A stretch of 64,000 nt of DNA from Nitrospira sp. (GCA_016715825.1 JADJXO010000008.1:1-64000), one strand, 5' to 3'. Positions 19,201 to 29,662 are shown, counted from the first letter of the stretch. The notes: generated by a model from the letters alone, not told the origin. A program made the numbers and translations.

Positions 19201-20631
19201 GCCAGAGCGGCAGGGAACAAAGCACTGAGCACATCATCACCCGACGAGCAGCAGGCACGCCGACGTTGAGGGAAGACCATTCCAGACTCCGTTCAGTGCC
19301 ATCGGCAAATCGCACACGTGCCTGTGTGGTTTCGGGACCCACCGCAAACGAATCCGTTGAAAGCTGTACCGTGAGTCTATCCCCGCTGTCAGAAATAAGA
19401 ATGTCTGCAACGGAAGACGATCGCCAAGACAACACGACATCAGTCGGCGCGATGTCCGCCGCCATGTGAATGACATCGATGTCATTTCTGCCGCCATCGA
19501 GACTCACTCGATCCAGGCCGGATCCTCGACCGAACAGAACCGTATCAACGCCCGTCCCCAGAACCAGCGTGTCGTTCCCAGCTCCGCCATCGAACAGATT
19601 ATTGCCTCTGAAGTCGAACAGGGTGTCGTCACCGGCCCCGCCGAGTAACGTGTCGTCGCCGATCACTTGCGGGCCGAACAACGATTGGAACGTCGTATCT
19701 CCGTAGAGCGTATCCTTGCCATCCCCTCCCTGGACCACGTCGTTCCCCGCCGATCCGATCAACAGATCATGCCCATCAGTTCCCACCATGGTTTCGCTCT
19801 CGAATGTTCCCGTGATGGTCGCGCCAACCACTGCTCGCGCGCTCAACTCGGCACTGTCCCACAGGGTGCCGTCGGCAAATCGCACTTGTTTTTGCTCATA
19901 TCCAGCCAGCCCAAAGAATGAAACCAGTGTCAGCTCATCGGCAGTTCCACGAATAACCAGCTCAAGATTGAACCCATTGCGATAGACGTCGACATCATCC
20001 ACCGCCACGGTTGAACCAAACTGAATCGTATCGATCTCATCGGCCGGCCCTGAATCGAACACCGTATCGCGGCCCGAACCTCGAACAAAGAGATAGGTGT
20101 CGGCCCCGCCGAATCCGGCAAGCGTATCGTTCCCAGCCCTCCATCAAGCACGTTCCGATGACTCGTTGCCTTGCACGTGATTATTCAGCGCGTTGCCGGT
20201 CGCATTGATGGCGGAATTCCCAGGAGGGTAAGATTCTCGACATGCTCGCTGAGGGTGTAGCTCGCGGTGCTCTGCACCATGTCGATCCCCTCATCTGTTT
20301 GCTCGATCACACGGTCGTTGACATCATCCACAATATAGATATCATCACCGACACCGCCGCTCATCGTATCGGCCCCGAGCCCTCCATCGAGTACATTGTT
20401 CGCCCGGCCCCCGACGAGTGTGTTCTCCAAATCATTGCCGTATCCCGCCACGGATTGATCGTGCGAACCATACGGGAGGAGTGTGAAGCTCGCAACGTCG
20501 GGGATGCGAGGTCGAGGAGCGTCAGGTTCTCAATATTCGCCGGCAATCGATAGTCGTGCGCAGCGACGACCGTATCGATCCCACCTGTCGCCGCTCTTCA
20601 ACGAAGATATCGTCATCCCCGTTCGGCCCAA
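16201..20631 (-). pseudogene. Giant RTX protein, C-terminal part with frameshifts
   Basis: Continuation of the gene that starts at 27285. The coding sense is obvious throughout but runs in several frames: changes lie near 20649, 20600, 20490, 20215, 20140, 19250 and 17161-17167. At the last, comparison with the duplicated copy shows four C instead of five. The segments encode RTX nonapeptides (GGAGNDVLNGG-type) and VENLTL...GTGNELDN modules, plus three RFADG/AFADG modules. A C-terminal domain without repeats follows (IENWYLGDEHHVETIQ; HAMAAFTEQTGLTWDQAVD), likely carrying the type I secretion signal. Whether these are real mutations or read errors cannot be told; if errors, this and the next feature are one gene of about 3,700 residues. 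Confidence 0.75.
16863..17880 (-). repeat. Tandem internal duplication in RTX gene, period about 606 bp
   Basis: A block of the RTX gene is present twice in tandem. One anchor begins at 16960 and again at 17565, a distance of 605 bp (606 after restoring the missing C near 17164, i.e. 202 codons). Stretches such as 16935-17086 versus 17540-17691 appear identical at nucleotide level, including silent positions, while flanking parts differ by scattered substitutions. This indicates a recent duplication or gene conversion of a module. Confidence 0.8.
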
Positions 20632-23600
20632 TCAGATAGGTGTCATTCCATCGCTGCCAACCAGCACACTGATAGATCCATCAGCGTGCAACACGTTATC
20701 AAGGCTGTTCCCGATTCCGCGAAAGGATGCGCTGCCGGTCAGTGTCAAATTTTCAACGTGGGCATCCAGAGTGGCATGGCTACCCGTTTGAACGGTATCC
20801 GTTCCTTCGCCGGCCAACTCGACGACGCGATCGCCCTCACTCACAACATAGGTATCATTCCCCAGACCACCAGTGAGCACGTTGATGCTGCTATTCCCGG
20901 TCAGAATGTTATCCAACTCATTGCCGGTCCCGTTGATGTGTCCTGAGCCGGTCGAAGGGTCAACTAGAGTAAGGTTCTCGACATTGGCTTCGAGTGCGCG
21001 AGTCACACTGCTCAGAACCGTATCGACTCCTTCGTTCGTCAGCTCGGTGATCAGGTCTCCTGGATCCTCGACAAGGTATTGGTCATCGCCCGACCCTCCA
21101 ATCAGCTGATCAGCCCCGCTTCCGCCATCCAATTCATCATGGCCGGCAAGACCGGCGAGCTGATCGTCTCCGCTCAATCCGAGCAAGCGGTCATCTCCTT
21201 CCGTTCCGACCAGCGTATCGTGGTCCACCGTCCCGATGATCGTCGGGCGCAACCGTTCCTGAATCGCCGAGGCATCCCACACCGTCCCATCGGCAAACTG
21301 AATCTGCTCGATGTGCAGCGGCGGGGCCAGAAAATACAGGGAGACAGTCAATTGATCTGCGCCGCCGTTGAGGCTCAAGATCAGATCATTGTTCTGCCGA
21401 GTCACCACGACATCGGCAGGGGCCACGCCAGGCGCCATGCGGATCACATCCTGGTTGCCCTGAACTTCCACGATCGTATCTCGACCAGATCCAGGACCAA
21501 ACAGATAGGTGTCGTTCCCCTGCCCACCCAACAGCCGGTCGTCACCGCTCTCTCCATCGAGCTGATCGTCTCCCATTCCGCCCCGCAGCACATCTGCCCC
21601 ACTACCGGCATTGATTCGGTCAACCGTACCAGTCCCATCGATGTGATCATCTCCTTCCGTACCAGACAGATCAATTCCATGTGCGAGCAGTTGCTCATAC
21701 GTCAGTGCACTGCCGTCTGCGAAACGGAAGGTCTCGACCGTACGAGCACCGGATGGGTTGGTTCGATCAAACGTGTCAAATTGGATCGCATCCCCGTTCG
21801 TGCCGACTCGCAGGAGAAGATCGCTGGCGGTCTGGTTGGATTCATCAGCAACGAGGTCGAGATGGAGATTGGATGCCGTGATGCCGGAACCGAAGACGAC
21901 TTCATTCCCGCCACCGGCTGACGCAGTATCAGCAATCCAGTCGATCCCGTCTCCGATATTGAAGACATAGGAGTCGTTCCCTTCGCCACCTTCCAATCGA
22001 TCATTGCCGATCCCGCCACGAAAGCGGTCGGCCAAGTTCGTACCGAACAGCACATCGTCGAACTCAGTCCCATCGATCGCAAACCCACGGGCCACAAGGT
22101 CCGCATAGGCGAGGGTACTGCCGTCGGCAAATTGGAATCGCTCGATCGTTTGCGAGCCAAAGACATCGAAGGTCGATCCTGACAGAATGCCCTCTGCACC
22201 AGCACCCACTGTGATCACGATCTGTCCAAACTGCGAGGAGAGCAAGATCGAATCGGACGTGATTCCACTCCCAAACGTCACCGTATCGACATCAGCACTA
22301 GAACCGGAATCAAACACCGAATCAAATCCATCTCCGAGATTGAAATGATACGTATCGCTGCCCTCGCCACCGTTCAGTTGATCGTCACCGACACCACCGA
22401 CGAGCGCATCGTCACCCGACTCACCTTCAAGGGAGTCACTCCCATCCTCGCCGACCAGCACATCATTGCCATCACCACCGCGAAGCACATCGTCGCCAGT
22501 CCCGCCGGAGAGCTGATCGACTCCCTCGTTTCCGAGAAGCACATCACGCCCATCACCCCCATCAATCACATTGTCGATGACCCCACCGATCAGCAGATCA
22601 TCGCCGGCAAGCCCTCGAATCCGGCGATAGATCGCTTGGCCATCCAAAGTGTCGAACCCGGCTGTCCCTACTAGTTCCAATCCATCCGCCAGCAGGTGGG
22701 AGGAGGTGAGGATCGTTCCGTCCGCAAACACGAACTGATCAACTGCGAGCGACGCCAACTGGTTGCCGGGATCGAACCATTGAATCTCTACCGCATCACC
22801 AGGCCCTCCGGTACGCAGGACCAAGTAGTTCACAACGGTGCCAGGATCTCCCCCTGCTTCTTCTTCTCCATCTCCTCCGGAAACGGTCGTTTGCCGAAAC
22901 CCTAAGGTGAGATTTGCACTCGAAATGCCCGTTCCAAAGATCAATCGATTCCCTTCACCCGCTGTATCCTGAATCTGGTCGATACCCCCGCCGGCCGGGA
23001 AGGTATAGGTATCCAGCCCAGCCCCACCAATCAGAAGGTCGTCTCCTCTCCCACCTGAGAGCACATCATGCCCGCTCCCACCGTCGAGACGATCCGCGCC
23101 ATCCTCGCCGAGTAACCGATCGGCCCCGTCCAAGCCAAGGATCATATCGTTCCCGGCTCCGCCAAAAATTCTTTCCCCACCCGCAGTTCCCCACAGCGTA
23201 TCGGCACCAAATCCTCCGGAAATTCCCAATCCATTGACGACCAGTTGGGCATAGGTCAGAACGGTCCCATCCGAGAACTCAAAGGTGTCAATCGGGTGTG
23301 ATCCATCAAGGTTGGCTGTGCCGTAATTCAGAATTTCAACGGCATCGCTGCTGTTACCGGTTCGAATCACGAGCGAATCATTCGGAGACACCGCCACAAT
23401 GAGCGAACCGGCGCTGATGCCGGCTCCAAAGATGAGCCGATTGCCTTCACCGGAAAAATCGCGGATCACATCGAAGCCATCTCCAGGGTTGAAGAGATAT
23501 GTATCACCACCGCCGCCGCCGCCAAGATAGTCGTTCCCTAACCCACCCGTTAAAATATCGGCCCAGCCGAATACGCTAACGAGATCTGTATCGTCCCCAA

Positions 23601-26600
23601 CAAGAGCATCATCTCCCGCACCCCCATCCAACAAGTCGTTGCCCAACCCACCCCACAGAGTATCGTGACCCTCATTCCCAAAAAGATCATCATCATCCGC
23701 TTGACCAAAAATCGTATCGTCACCGGCGTCACCGGCTAAGAGATCGTTGCCACTGTCTCCCTGAAGTTCATCGTCGCCCTCTTCTCCAAAAATCGTATCA
23801 TCACCCACATTACCCAAGAGCAGATCGTTGCCCGCGCCCCCGGTTAGAAGATCTTCACCGTCATCACCCTGAAGAACATCAACCCCATCTCCGCCATCCA
23901 GCTCATCGTCTCCTTCACCACCACTGAGCTGATCGTCACCATCTCCACCATCCAAGACGTCGTTGCCTTGTTCACCGAACAGTCTGTCGTTATCTGCGCC
24001 TCCATTGAGGACATCGGAGTCATCCCCACCCGCCAAAAGATCCTGCCCATCTCCACCGATGAGTACATCCTCGCCCCAGACCCCCGCCAACACGTCGTTG
24101 CCCGCTCCACCATCGAGATAATCCGAGAAGCCCGCTTCATTGACGTAATCGCCCTGCAGAAAGTCATCCCCCTCTCCTCCGAAGAGTGCGTCTTCACCTT
24201 CATCTCCAAACAACTCGTCATTCCCCGCGCCACCTTCAAGCCAGTCATTCCCGACGTTTGTTCCCGTCTGCAAATTGAATTCTTCGTCTCCATACAGGCG
24301 ATCGTTCCCGGCCCCGCCAAGAAGAATGTCATCCCCGCCATCGCCGAGGAGAGTGTCATCACCGTCCCCACCATCAAGATAATCCGCACCACCGTCGCCG
24401 ACCACGAACGCATTAGCGGTGGTCGGCGACAACACCATGCTGCCGGGCATACGAGTGAAAATCAGATCGGGGTCATCGTTAAACTTATTATCCCCGCGCA
24501 GAAGATCATTCCCTGGCCCGCCGACAAGCTGGTCATCGCCACGGCCACCAAAGAGGAAATCATTGCCATCTCCACCGTCGAGATAATCTCTTCCCACGGG
24601 ACGGGTGACATAAATCACATGATCATCGCCAAAGAGCATGTCGTTTCCAACACCGCCATAGAGCGTGTCGTCACCGGCCTGCCCCTCGAGTCGATCGTCG
24701 CCCAAGCCGCCATCGAGGTAGTCATTGCCTGGCACGGAGTTCACCAGAGATGGATCGGTGGAATCCCCCAATAACCGGTCTCCGGTATCGCCTCCGTAGA
24801 GAATATCCTGCCCACCTCCACCGCTGAGAAAATCAAACCCTTCCTCCCCGAACAGACGATCCTTGCCCTCTCCACCCAAAAGCGCGTCATTCCCGATCCC
24901 GCCATAGATCTGATGGTTAAACAGCGCCACACCCTGGGAGAAATCTAGGATGTCAAACCCACCATTGCCAAACGCCACATGATTGGCCCCGGCATTGAAA
25001 CTCGGCTCATTACTGTCGTTGTCGCCAACCCACGTGACCGACTGCTGGCCATTGAAGTAATCGATCAGCGGCAAGTCGCCGTTTGGAATGGTGCCCACGT
25101 CGGCGAGCGCAATGGCCCCCTCGACATCGAGCTCATGCGTGGCGACTTCCGCCGCGGTGATCAATTGCGCAGAAAGAGACAAACTGCTCGCACTGCTCAC
25201 CGGCTCTTTGGCCCAGAGATGCACGGTAAGCTGTCGCGTTCCCTCAGGAACCACCACCACAAATCCACCATTCTGCAACGTGAGTTCACCATCAGTGGTC
25301 CGAAGCGCAAACGCGTTGGCCTCTGGGCCATTCAATGTCAGTTCGAGGTGCTGGCCGCCCGTTTGTGCCGCGAAAGGCAAGTAGATGGTGAGCGTCTGGG
25401 ATTGTCCCTCTGTCATGGTCAGCGGCACCGGCGGCGCGGTACTGGGATTAAAGCCCGTGGTGTCAAACGGGTTGGGCCCCATACCCTCCTGGATCACGAC
25501 CGTTTGGCCGGCGCGCTGAAAGACCTCTCGTGCGTCTTCGAATGCGGTTCTCGTGGAAGAGGACAACCGAGGGTCATTCAACTCAGCAGCCCACGCTTGA
25601 TCGATCAATTGCATATCAGCGAAATCACTGATCGCTTGGCCAAGATTGAAGGCCACATTGGAAATTTTCTGAACGAAGTCAGGCAACGCATTGGCGAAAC
25701 CAGCGGCTGTCTCATGCGTGAAGGTATTCAACTGGGCAACAAGCTGTTCCTTGTCCTGCGGTGCAATGTCTTGAAACGCATCGATTCGATGACTGATTGC
25801 GGCCGCAAGCTGCGTGGTCATTTCAGCTAATTGCACCGGGGGTTGTCCTGCCGCGTTAGCTTGTGACCGTATAAACTCCAGCGTGTTGGCCAACCAATCA
25901 GTACCTCCACTCAACATCTGTGCCGCCAGCACTTCTGGATCAAGTCCTGGGGAAAGACTGGCGGTGAGCTCTGCCAAATGTGGAGCAGCTCCCAACTTGG
26001 CCATCAAAATTTCAAATTGAAGGTCAAGGTTTGAAACATTCCCTGGTGGAGGTAGGATCGTAATATCAGGACGCGATCCAGCACCGACATACTCACCGAT
26101 AGCTTGGAAGATAGTGGACATCCCGCTCGCTGCCCCATGTACCGCGTCTGTGAAGACGGCACCCAGAGTGCTCAGAATGGAAAGGGCCCCGGTCACGGGG
26201 CGGGTGGGGGTGAAGATGGCACCCCAGTTGACTCCGGTGAATCGCTGGAACCAACTATCGCTCAGATCGCCGGAATCATGGAGGCTTGTCAGCAGCGCCT
26301 GGGTCACCGCATTAACACTACTAGGCGAACCGATGGTCAACCCCGCCGTGACTGCCGCGACAAGCCTAAATCGAGATTCAACCAATCCAAGATTCTGATT
26401 GTTGAGGAGGTTACCAAGCAAGGCAGCGTACTCTTGCACCGAATCCACATTGAGATACCCAATCGGGCTTGTACCCGGTGATACTTGAAACTCCAGCAGC
26501 GCGCCGGGCCGCAGATTGTCATAAAACCCGGTTTCAATCCGATGTGCATCGATCAGCCCATAGGCGTACTGGTGACCCAGATCGTTGGTTCTATCGGACC

Positions 26601-27285
26601 TGAAATCGAGCAAGAAGGTATCGCCACCCACATGGCCGCCACCGAAGCGGGAAACCATGTCATTGGTGACATAGAAGTGGCCGGAGAGACCGAGACCTTG
26701 CAGAACAGTCGGATCATAGCCACCATGATCCGTCAGCCCCTTCAATCCTCCGAGCCCATTAAATGTGGTTAAGCTCACATTCTGCTTGTTAAAGTCAGCG
26801 AGGAACTCAGGATCCAGCGGATTCGTAGTCGTCAGTTTCTTTTGAACCCATTCATAGGCCGCATACTGTGCCAAGGCGCCGCCGAGGCTTTGGCCGGTGA
26901 AATGGATTTTGGTTTCTGAATCAGTCATCAATCGTAGATCAGCAAATACTTGTTCCCGTCCCGCGACCCACTGATTCCACCCCAATGCTGTGTTGCCAGT
27001 CCAATCGACAGGGTCTGAACCATCGGTTCCACCAAAGGCCACAATTACTTCGTTTGTTGTTGTGTTCTTGTAGGTTACAAATTTAAATCCAACGGCATCA
27101 TTACGGCGCTCGAATTGTTTCTCGAAGCCTTGAGCAATGGTATAGGCCGGAAGAATGTTGTAGGTGGGGGTATCTTGAAGTGGAGCAAGGAATTGCGGCG
27201 CCGAAAGTGATGCGGTGAAATACGAAGCATCGCTTGCGATTAGCGCTAGCTTGGCTAACTCATTGAGTTGCTGTGTTACAAACAT
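20632..27285 (-). CDS. Giant RTX protein with N-terminal lipase-like domain (N-terminal part)
   Basis: About 2,217 residues before the first frameshift. ATG 27285 (MFVTQQLNELAKLALIASDA) has AAAGGA eight bases upstream; a GTG six codons earlier is weaker. Residues ~40-220 resemble a class 3 lipase/alpha-beta hydrolase: VIVAFGGTDGSDPVDW and the nucleophile elbow HFTGQSLGGALAQ with Ser ~133. A helical linker and a beta-sandwich (~620-720) follow. Then come dense RTX calcium-binding repeats (GGxGxDxLxGGxGND) interspersed with haemolysin-related modules containing FADGT/FSDGT (five here). There is no N-terminal signal peptide, which agrees with type I secretion, but no ABC/HlyD exporter genes lie in the window. 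It is probably a secreted or surface-bound lipase/adhesin. It follows the gene at 27288-28331 by two bases. Confidence 0.85.
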   Translation of the reverse strand: MFVTQQLNELAKLALIASDASYFTASLSAPQFLAPLQDTPTYNILPAYTIAQGFEKQFERRNDAVGFKFVTYKNTTTNEVIVAFGGTDGSDPVDWTGNTALGWNQWVAGREQVFADLRLMTDSETKIHFTGQSLGGALAQYAAYEWVQKKLTTTNPLDPEFLADFNKQNVSLTTFNGLGGLKGLTDHGGYDPTVLQGLGLSGHFYVTNDMVSRFGGGHVGGDTFLLDFRSDRTNDLGHQYAYGLIDAHRIETGFYDNLRPGALLEFQVSPGTSPIGYLNVDSVQEYAALLGNLLNNQNLGLVESRFRLVAAVTAGLTIGSPSSVNAVTQALLTSLHDSGDLSDSWFQRFTGVNWGAIFTPTRPVTGALSILSTLGAVFTDAVHGAASGMSTIFQAIGEYVGAGSRPDITILPPPGNVSNLDLQFEILMAKLGAAPHLAELTASLSPGLDPEVLAAQMLSGGTDWLANTLEFIRSQANAAGQPPVQLAEMTTQLAAAISHRIDAFQDIAPQDKEQLVAQLNTFTHETAAGFANALPDFVQKISNVAFNLGQAISDFADMQLIDQAWAAELNDPRLSSSTRTAFEDAREVFQRAGQTVVIQEGMGPNPFDTTGFNPSTAPPVPLTMTEGQSQTLTIYLPFAAQTGGQHLELTLNGPEANAFALRTTDGELTLQNGGFVVVVPEGTRQLTVHLWAKEPVSSASSLSLSAQLITAAEVATHELDVEGAIALADVGTIPNGDLPLIDYFNGQQSVTWVGDNDSNEPSFNAGANHVAFGNGGFDILDFSQGVALFNHQIYGGIGNDALLGGEGKDRLFGEEGFDFLSGGGGQDILYGGDTGDRLLGDSTDPSLVNSVPGNDYLDGGLGDDRLEGQAGDDTLYGGVGNDMLFGDDHVIYVTRPVGRDYLDGGDGNDFLFGGRGDDQLVGGPGNDLLRGDNKFNDDPDLIFTRMPGSMVLSPTTANAFVVGDGGADYLDGGDGDDTLLGDGGDDILLGGAGNDRLYGDEEFNLQTGTNVGNDWLEGGAGNDELFGDEGEDALFGGEGDDFLQGDYVNEAGFSDYLDGGAGNDVLAGVWGEDVLIGGDGQDLLAGGDDSDVLNGGADNDRLFGEQGNDVLDGGDGDDQLSGGEGDDELDGGDGVDVLQGDDGEDLLTGGAGNDLLLGNVGDDTIFGEEGDDELQGDSGNDLLAGDAGDDTIFGQADDDDLFGNEGHDTLWGGLGNDLLDGGAGDDALVGDDTDLVSVFGWADILTGGLGNDYLGGGGGGDTYLFNPGDGFDVIRDFSGEGNRLIFGAGISAGSLIVAVSPNDSLVIRTGNSSDAVEILNYGTANLDGSHPIDTFEFSDGTVLTYAQLVVNGLGISGGFGADTLWGTAGGERIFGGAGNDMILGLDGADRLLGEDGADRLDGGSGHDVLSGGRGDDLLIGGAGLDTYTFPAGGGIDQIQDTAGEGNRLIFGTGISSANLTLGFRQTTVSGGDGEEEAGGDPGTVVNYLVLRTGGPGDAVEIQWFDPGNQLASLAVDQFVFADGTILTSSHLLADGLELVGTAGFDTLDGQAIYRRIRGLAGDDLLIGGVIDNVIDGGDGRDVLLGNEGVDQLSGGTGDDVLRGGDGNDVLVGEDGSDSLEGESGDDALVGGVGDDQLNGGEGSDTYHFNLGDGFDSVFDSGSSADVDTVTFGSGITSDSILLSSQFGQIVITVGAGAEGILSGSTFDVFGSQTIERFQFADGSTLAYADLVARGFAIDGTEFDDVLFGTNLADRFRGGIGNDRLEGGEGNDSYVFNIGDGIDWIADTASAGGGNEVVFGSGITASNLHLDLVADESNQTASDLLLRVGTNGDAIQFDTFDRTNPSGARTVETFRFADGSALTYEQLLAHGIDLSGTEGDDHIDGTGTVDRINAGSGADVLRGGMGDDQLDGESGDDRLLGGQGNDTYLFGPGSGRDTIVEVQGNQDVIRMAPGVAPADVVVTRQNNDLILSLNGGADQLTVSLYFLAPPLHIEQIQFADGTVWDASAIQERLRPTIIGTVDHDTLVGTEGDDRLLGLSGDDQLAGLAGHDELDGGSGADQLIGGSGDDQYLVEDPGDLITELTNEGVDTVLSSVTRALEANVENLTLVDPSTGSGHINGTGNELDNILTGNSSINVLTGGLGNDTYVVSEGDRVVELAGEGTDTVQTGSHATLDAHVENLTLTGSASFRGIGNSLDNVLHADGSISVLVGSDGMTPI

Positions 27286-27287
27286 GA

Positions 27288-28331
27288 TTATGTTCCTTTG
27301 CACACGTCTATGATGTTTAGAGTGATACGTAGCTCTCGATTTTTGGCATCAAAAGGATCACGTACAAATGCCACCTTGCAGCCATCCGGAGATGCTGTAA
27401 AGCTGGCTATCATACCCCCGCTGATTTTCTGCAGTTGATTTTGATGAACCCAATAGGCACCCGCGTCACCGGGATCTAGCGACTTATGAACGTTTATGGC
27501 GTTAGTAATAACAAAAAGTCCTTTTTGTGTTGGCGTGGCGTTTGTCCAGCCTCCAAAATGTCCTAAGACTTCATGCCTAGTTACACTTCCATCGGGCTTC
27601 ATAAACCAGTAGGTTTGGGGCTGAACAACTTCTCTTTTGGCAATATTGTTCCACCCATACATGAAATAAGAATCTAGAAAGGTTATGTAATGGATGTGCG
27701 ATGGATCCACTTCTGACTTTAGAATTGGTAGTGGGATTGCGTAGCTCGTGCCAGGTCGATGCCAGAGAACCGCTAAATCCTTGCCAGATTGAAGGTCGCG
27801 TGGACGTCGGACATCTAGGTATCCATGCTCAGGCAATAACTCAACATAGTCACCTCGCAGCCCTCGTGAGTGATAAGCCTTGCACGTGATCGGGTGGTGC
27901 TTTACCCCTTCCTCCCACTCCGGTGGCTCACCCTCCCAGGTTTCCTTCGAGTAATGAACATCGAGGTACGTCCGTTCCTCCCCCATCGGTCCTTTCTTCG
28001 ATGGACCCTCGCTGATGGAGTAACCAATGTAGCCGCGGAAATAACAACCGAGGCTGGCATTCTTCACATACACTGTTCGCTGATTCTCGCGAGTATCCCA
28101 GATGTAGATGTTCTGCTCCCGTGCATACTGACCTCGTTTGTCTATATTCTCGAGGTTGATCTCATATCCCGTGAACATCACGCGATCATTATCGAGCCAG
28201 TAGAGACGGTGCTGGCTACTTGTCTGGAACCCTGAATCCTTGAGAACGAAAGGTGGTTTATCTGCCGAAGTCGCCAACTGCGGACTCACAATCACCATAG
28301 CGAATATCACAATCAACCACAGTCGCTGCAT
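27288..28331 (-). CDS. Exported protein upstream of the RTX gene, unknown function
   Basis: 347 residues from ATG 28331 (MQRLWLIVIFAMVIVSPQLA), a typical signal peptide, with GAGAGG seven bases upstream; a longer frame begins at 28415. The mature part is rich in short strands with W, Y and D, for example LYWLDNDRVMFTGYEINLEN and, near the end, GGMIASFTASPDGCKVAFVR, which resembles a TolB/WD-type propeller blade. No catalytic motif was recognised. The stop lies two bases before the RTX start, so the two are probably translationally coupled. It may help folding, secretion or anchoring of the RTX lipase, or counter its activity in the periplasm. These roles are inference. Confidence 0.65.
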   Translation of the reverse strand: MQRLWLIVIFAMVIVSPQLATSADKPPFVLKDSGFQTSSQHRLYWLDNDRVMFTGYEINLENIDKRGQYAREQNIYIWDTRENQRTVYVKNASLGCYFRGYIGYSISEGPSKKGPMGEERTYLDVHYSKETWEGEPPEWEEGVKHHPITCKAYHSRGLRGDYVELLPEHGYLDVRRPRDLQSGKDLAVLWHRPGTSYAIPLPILKSEVDPSHIHYITFLDSYFMYGWNNIAKREVVQPQTYWFMKPDGSVTRHEVLGHFGGWTNATPTQKGLFVITNAINVHKSLDPGDAGAYWVHQNQLQKISGGMIASFTASPDGCKVAFVRDPFDAKNRELRITLNIIDVCKGT

Positions 28332-28415
28332 GCTCCAACCTCTCAACTTTTCTTGCCTGTTGCCCAAGGTTTGCCCATTGCGCCCTATACAATCCGCCAG
28401 TGCCTCTACTCCCAT

Positions 28416-28736
28416 TCAGCCTTTCGCCTTTGCCTTCTGCGCCGCACCGAGCCCACCCAATACTTGCTGAATCTGCTGGTGCAATCGCACCAGGGCGTTC
28501 ACGTCCATGGCCACACGGGTGACAAGGTGACCCTCCAACCCCTTCGGCGCGGCCTGACCGTCCTTGGCCGTCTTTGCAATCGTGGCCAGCAGCGCCGGTT
28601 CGATGAAGCCGAAGTCGAGATACGCGATCCCCTGGGCCACACCAACGTTCGTATAATTCGTCGCACGTGGATGGGCTGACGTCTCGCTGGGTTTCAAGCG
28701 GACGTTGAGTGCAATGGTGGTGTTCGGTTCGCTCAT
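28416..28736 (-). CDS. DUF3467-like small protein
   Basis: 106 residues; AAAGGAG nine bases before the ATG. The sequence TNYTNVGVAQGIAYLDFGFI followed by LVTRVAMDVNALVRLHQQIQ follows the pattern of DUF3467 proteins (a strand with NYxNV, an LDFG, then a helix), recalled from memory and not verified. No signal peptide. It is the first gene of a likely operon with the exported protein and the giant RTX protein (85-bp gap, then 2-bp gap). Its role in that context is unknown. Confidence 0.55.
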   Translation of the reverse strand: MSEPNTTIALNVRLKPSETSAHPRATNYTNVGVAQGIAYLDFGFIEPALLATIAKTAKDGQAAPKGLEGHLVTRVAMDVNALVRLHQQIQQVLGGLGAAQKAKAKG

Positions 28737-29236
28737 CGGTTCACACTCCTTTGTCGTGGGTAAACAGCCGAGTAGATGACAACAGCGTGGGATACTCCCA
28801 ATGCATTTGTATTCCTAATGAGATGGGTGCGTGAGTCTAAAAGGCGGTCGATACGCTGTCAAGAACCCGTGCTCCCCATAGGCCACCAGCGCCGGCCGGA
28901 TGGACTTTGCCTGAAACTACCTACAGGTTGTAACTGGGCAAAAGAGGGGGAATAAGGACCGGTGGACCGGTATCGAAGCGCCCTTCAGATCCTACGAGCC
29001 AAACCGAATACCTACCCCTCGATGGCGTAAATAGGAGACGCCCATCGCCCTAGATAAAACCGGCGGTGCGCCGATAACCTCAATCAGATCGAGATGTTCA
29101 GATATCAAGTTCAGCGCCCTTGGAATAGGCCTGGATGGGAAAGGGGGTTGTAATTTCTCTCTCAGGCGTTACAATAGTGCCGATTCGTCAACGCCAATCT
29201 GATCATTCACCATCATCATTATAGAGAGGTAGACCC
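28737..29236. other. Intergenic region between divergent genes
   Basis: 500 bp between divergent genes at 28736 (minus) and 29237 (plus). No convincing gene, RNA structure or repeat. It should carry the promoters of the RTX operon and of the small secreted protein. Confidence 0.4.
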
Positions 29237-29650
29237 GTGACATCACGAACACTCTTGCAGCTCATCATGACAGCAAGTCTCTGCGGCACAGTCGGTACCG
29301 TGTGGGCGTACGACGCCAGCCCGGGCGCAAGTAGTACGGATCCTTGCAACCAGGTGATCTTCTCCGCCTTCACGCCTCCTGCGTTCTCCGTTGACAAGAA
29401 CAATGTGGAAGTCGCACCGAAATCGGAGTTTTCGTTTCTTGTATCCAAGACCGCCCCTCCGTCAAGCATCACGGTGAAGATCAAGGATGAAAAAGTCCCC
29501 GTCACGGTGAAACCTATCCACAACGGGAACCTGGTCAAAGGCAAGCTGCCGGAGAGCGCGGTGGGGCGCTATATTCGCCTCGACGTGTTCGCCAAAGGCC
29601 CCGGTGGCTGCGACAAAGCGGATGGCTGGCTGCTGAAAGTGGGAAAATGA
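29237..29650 (+). CDS. Small exported protein, unknown function
   Basis: 137 residues, GTG start with AGAGG seven bases upstream. A signal peptide (MTSRTLLQLIMTASLCGTVG...WA) precedes a mature domain of about 110 residues with two cysteines (DPCNQVIF near its start and GGCDKADGW near its end) that may form a disulphide. The alternating pattern (FSFLVSK, ITVKIKDEKVPVTVK, RYIRLDVFAKGPGGC) suggests an Ig-like beta sandwich. Monocistronic, followed by a strong hairpin. I do not recognise the family. Confidence 0.65.
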   Translation: MTSRTLLQLIMTASLCGTVGTVWAYDASPGASSTDPCNQVIFSAFTPPAFSVDKNNVEVAPKSEFSFLVSKTAPPSSITVKIKDEKVPVTVKPIHNGNLVKGKLPESAVGRYIRLDVFAKGPGGCDKADGWLLKVGK

Positions 29651-29662
29651 CCGTGTCAGGAG

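Noticed and set aside
16560..24960. Regularly repeated short units that might be a CRISPR array
   Set aside because: The repeats are coding, diverged nonapeptide (RTX) units without constant-length unique spacers; no cas genes are present.
21079..25830. Long plus-strand open frames opposite the RTX gene (for example 21079-21921, 23968-24774, 24979-25830)
   Set aside because: They mirror the GC-rich repeat codons of the RTX gene, lack ribosome sites and have no protein-like features.
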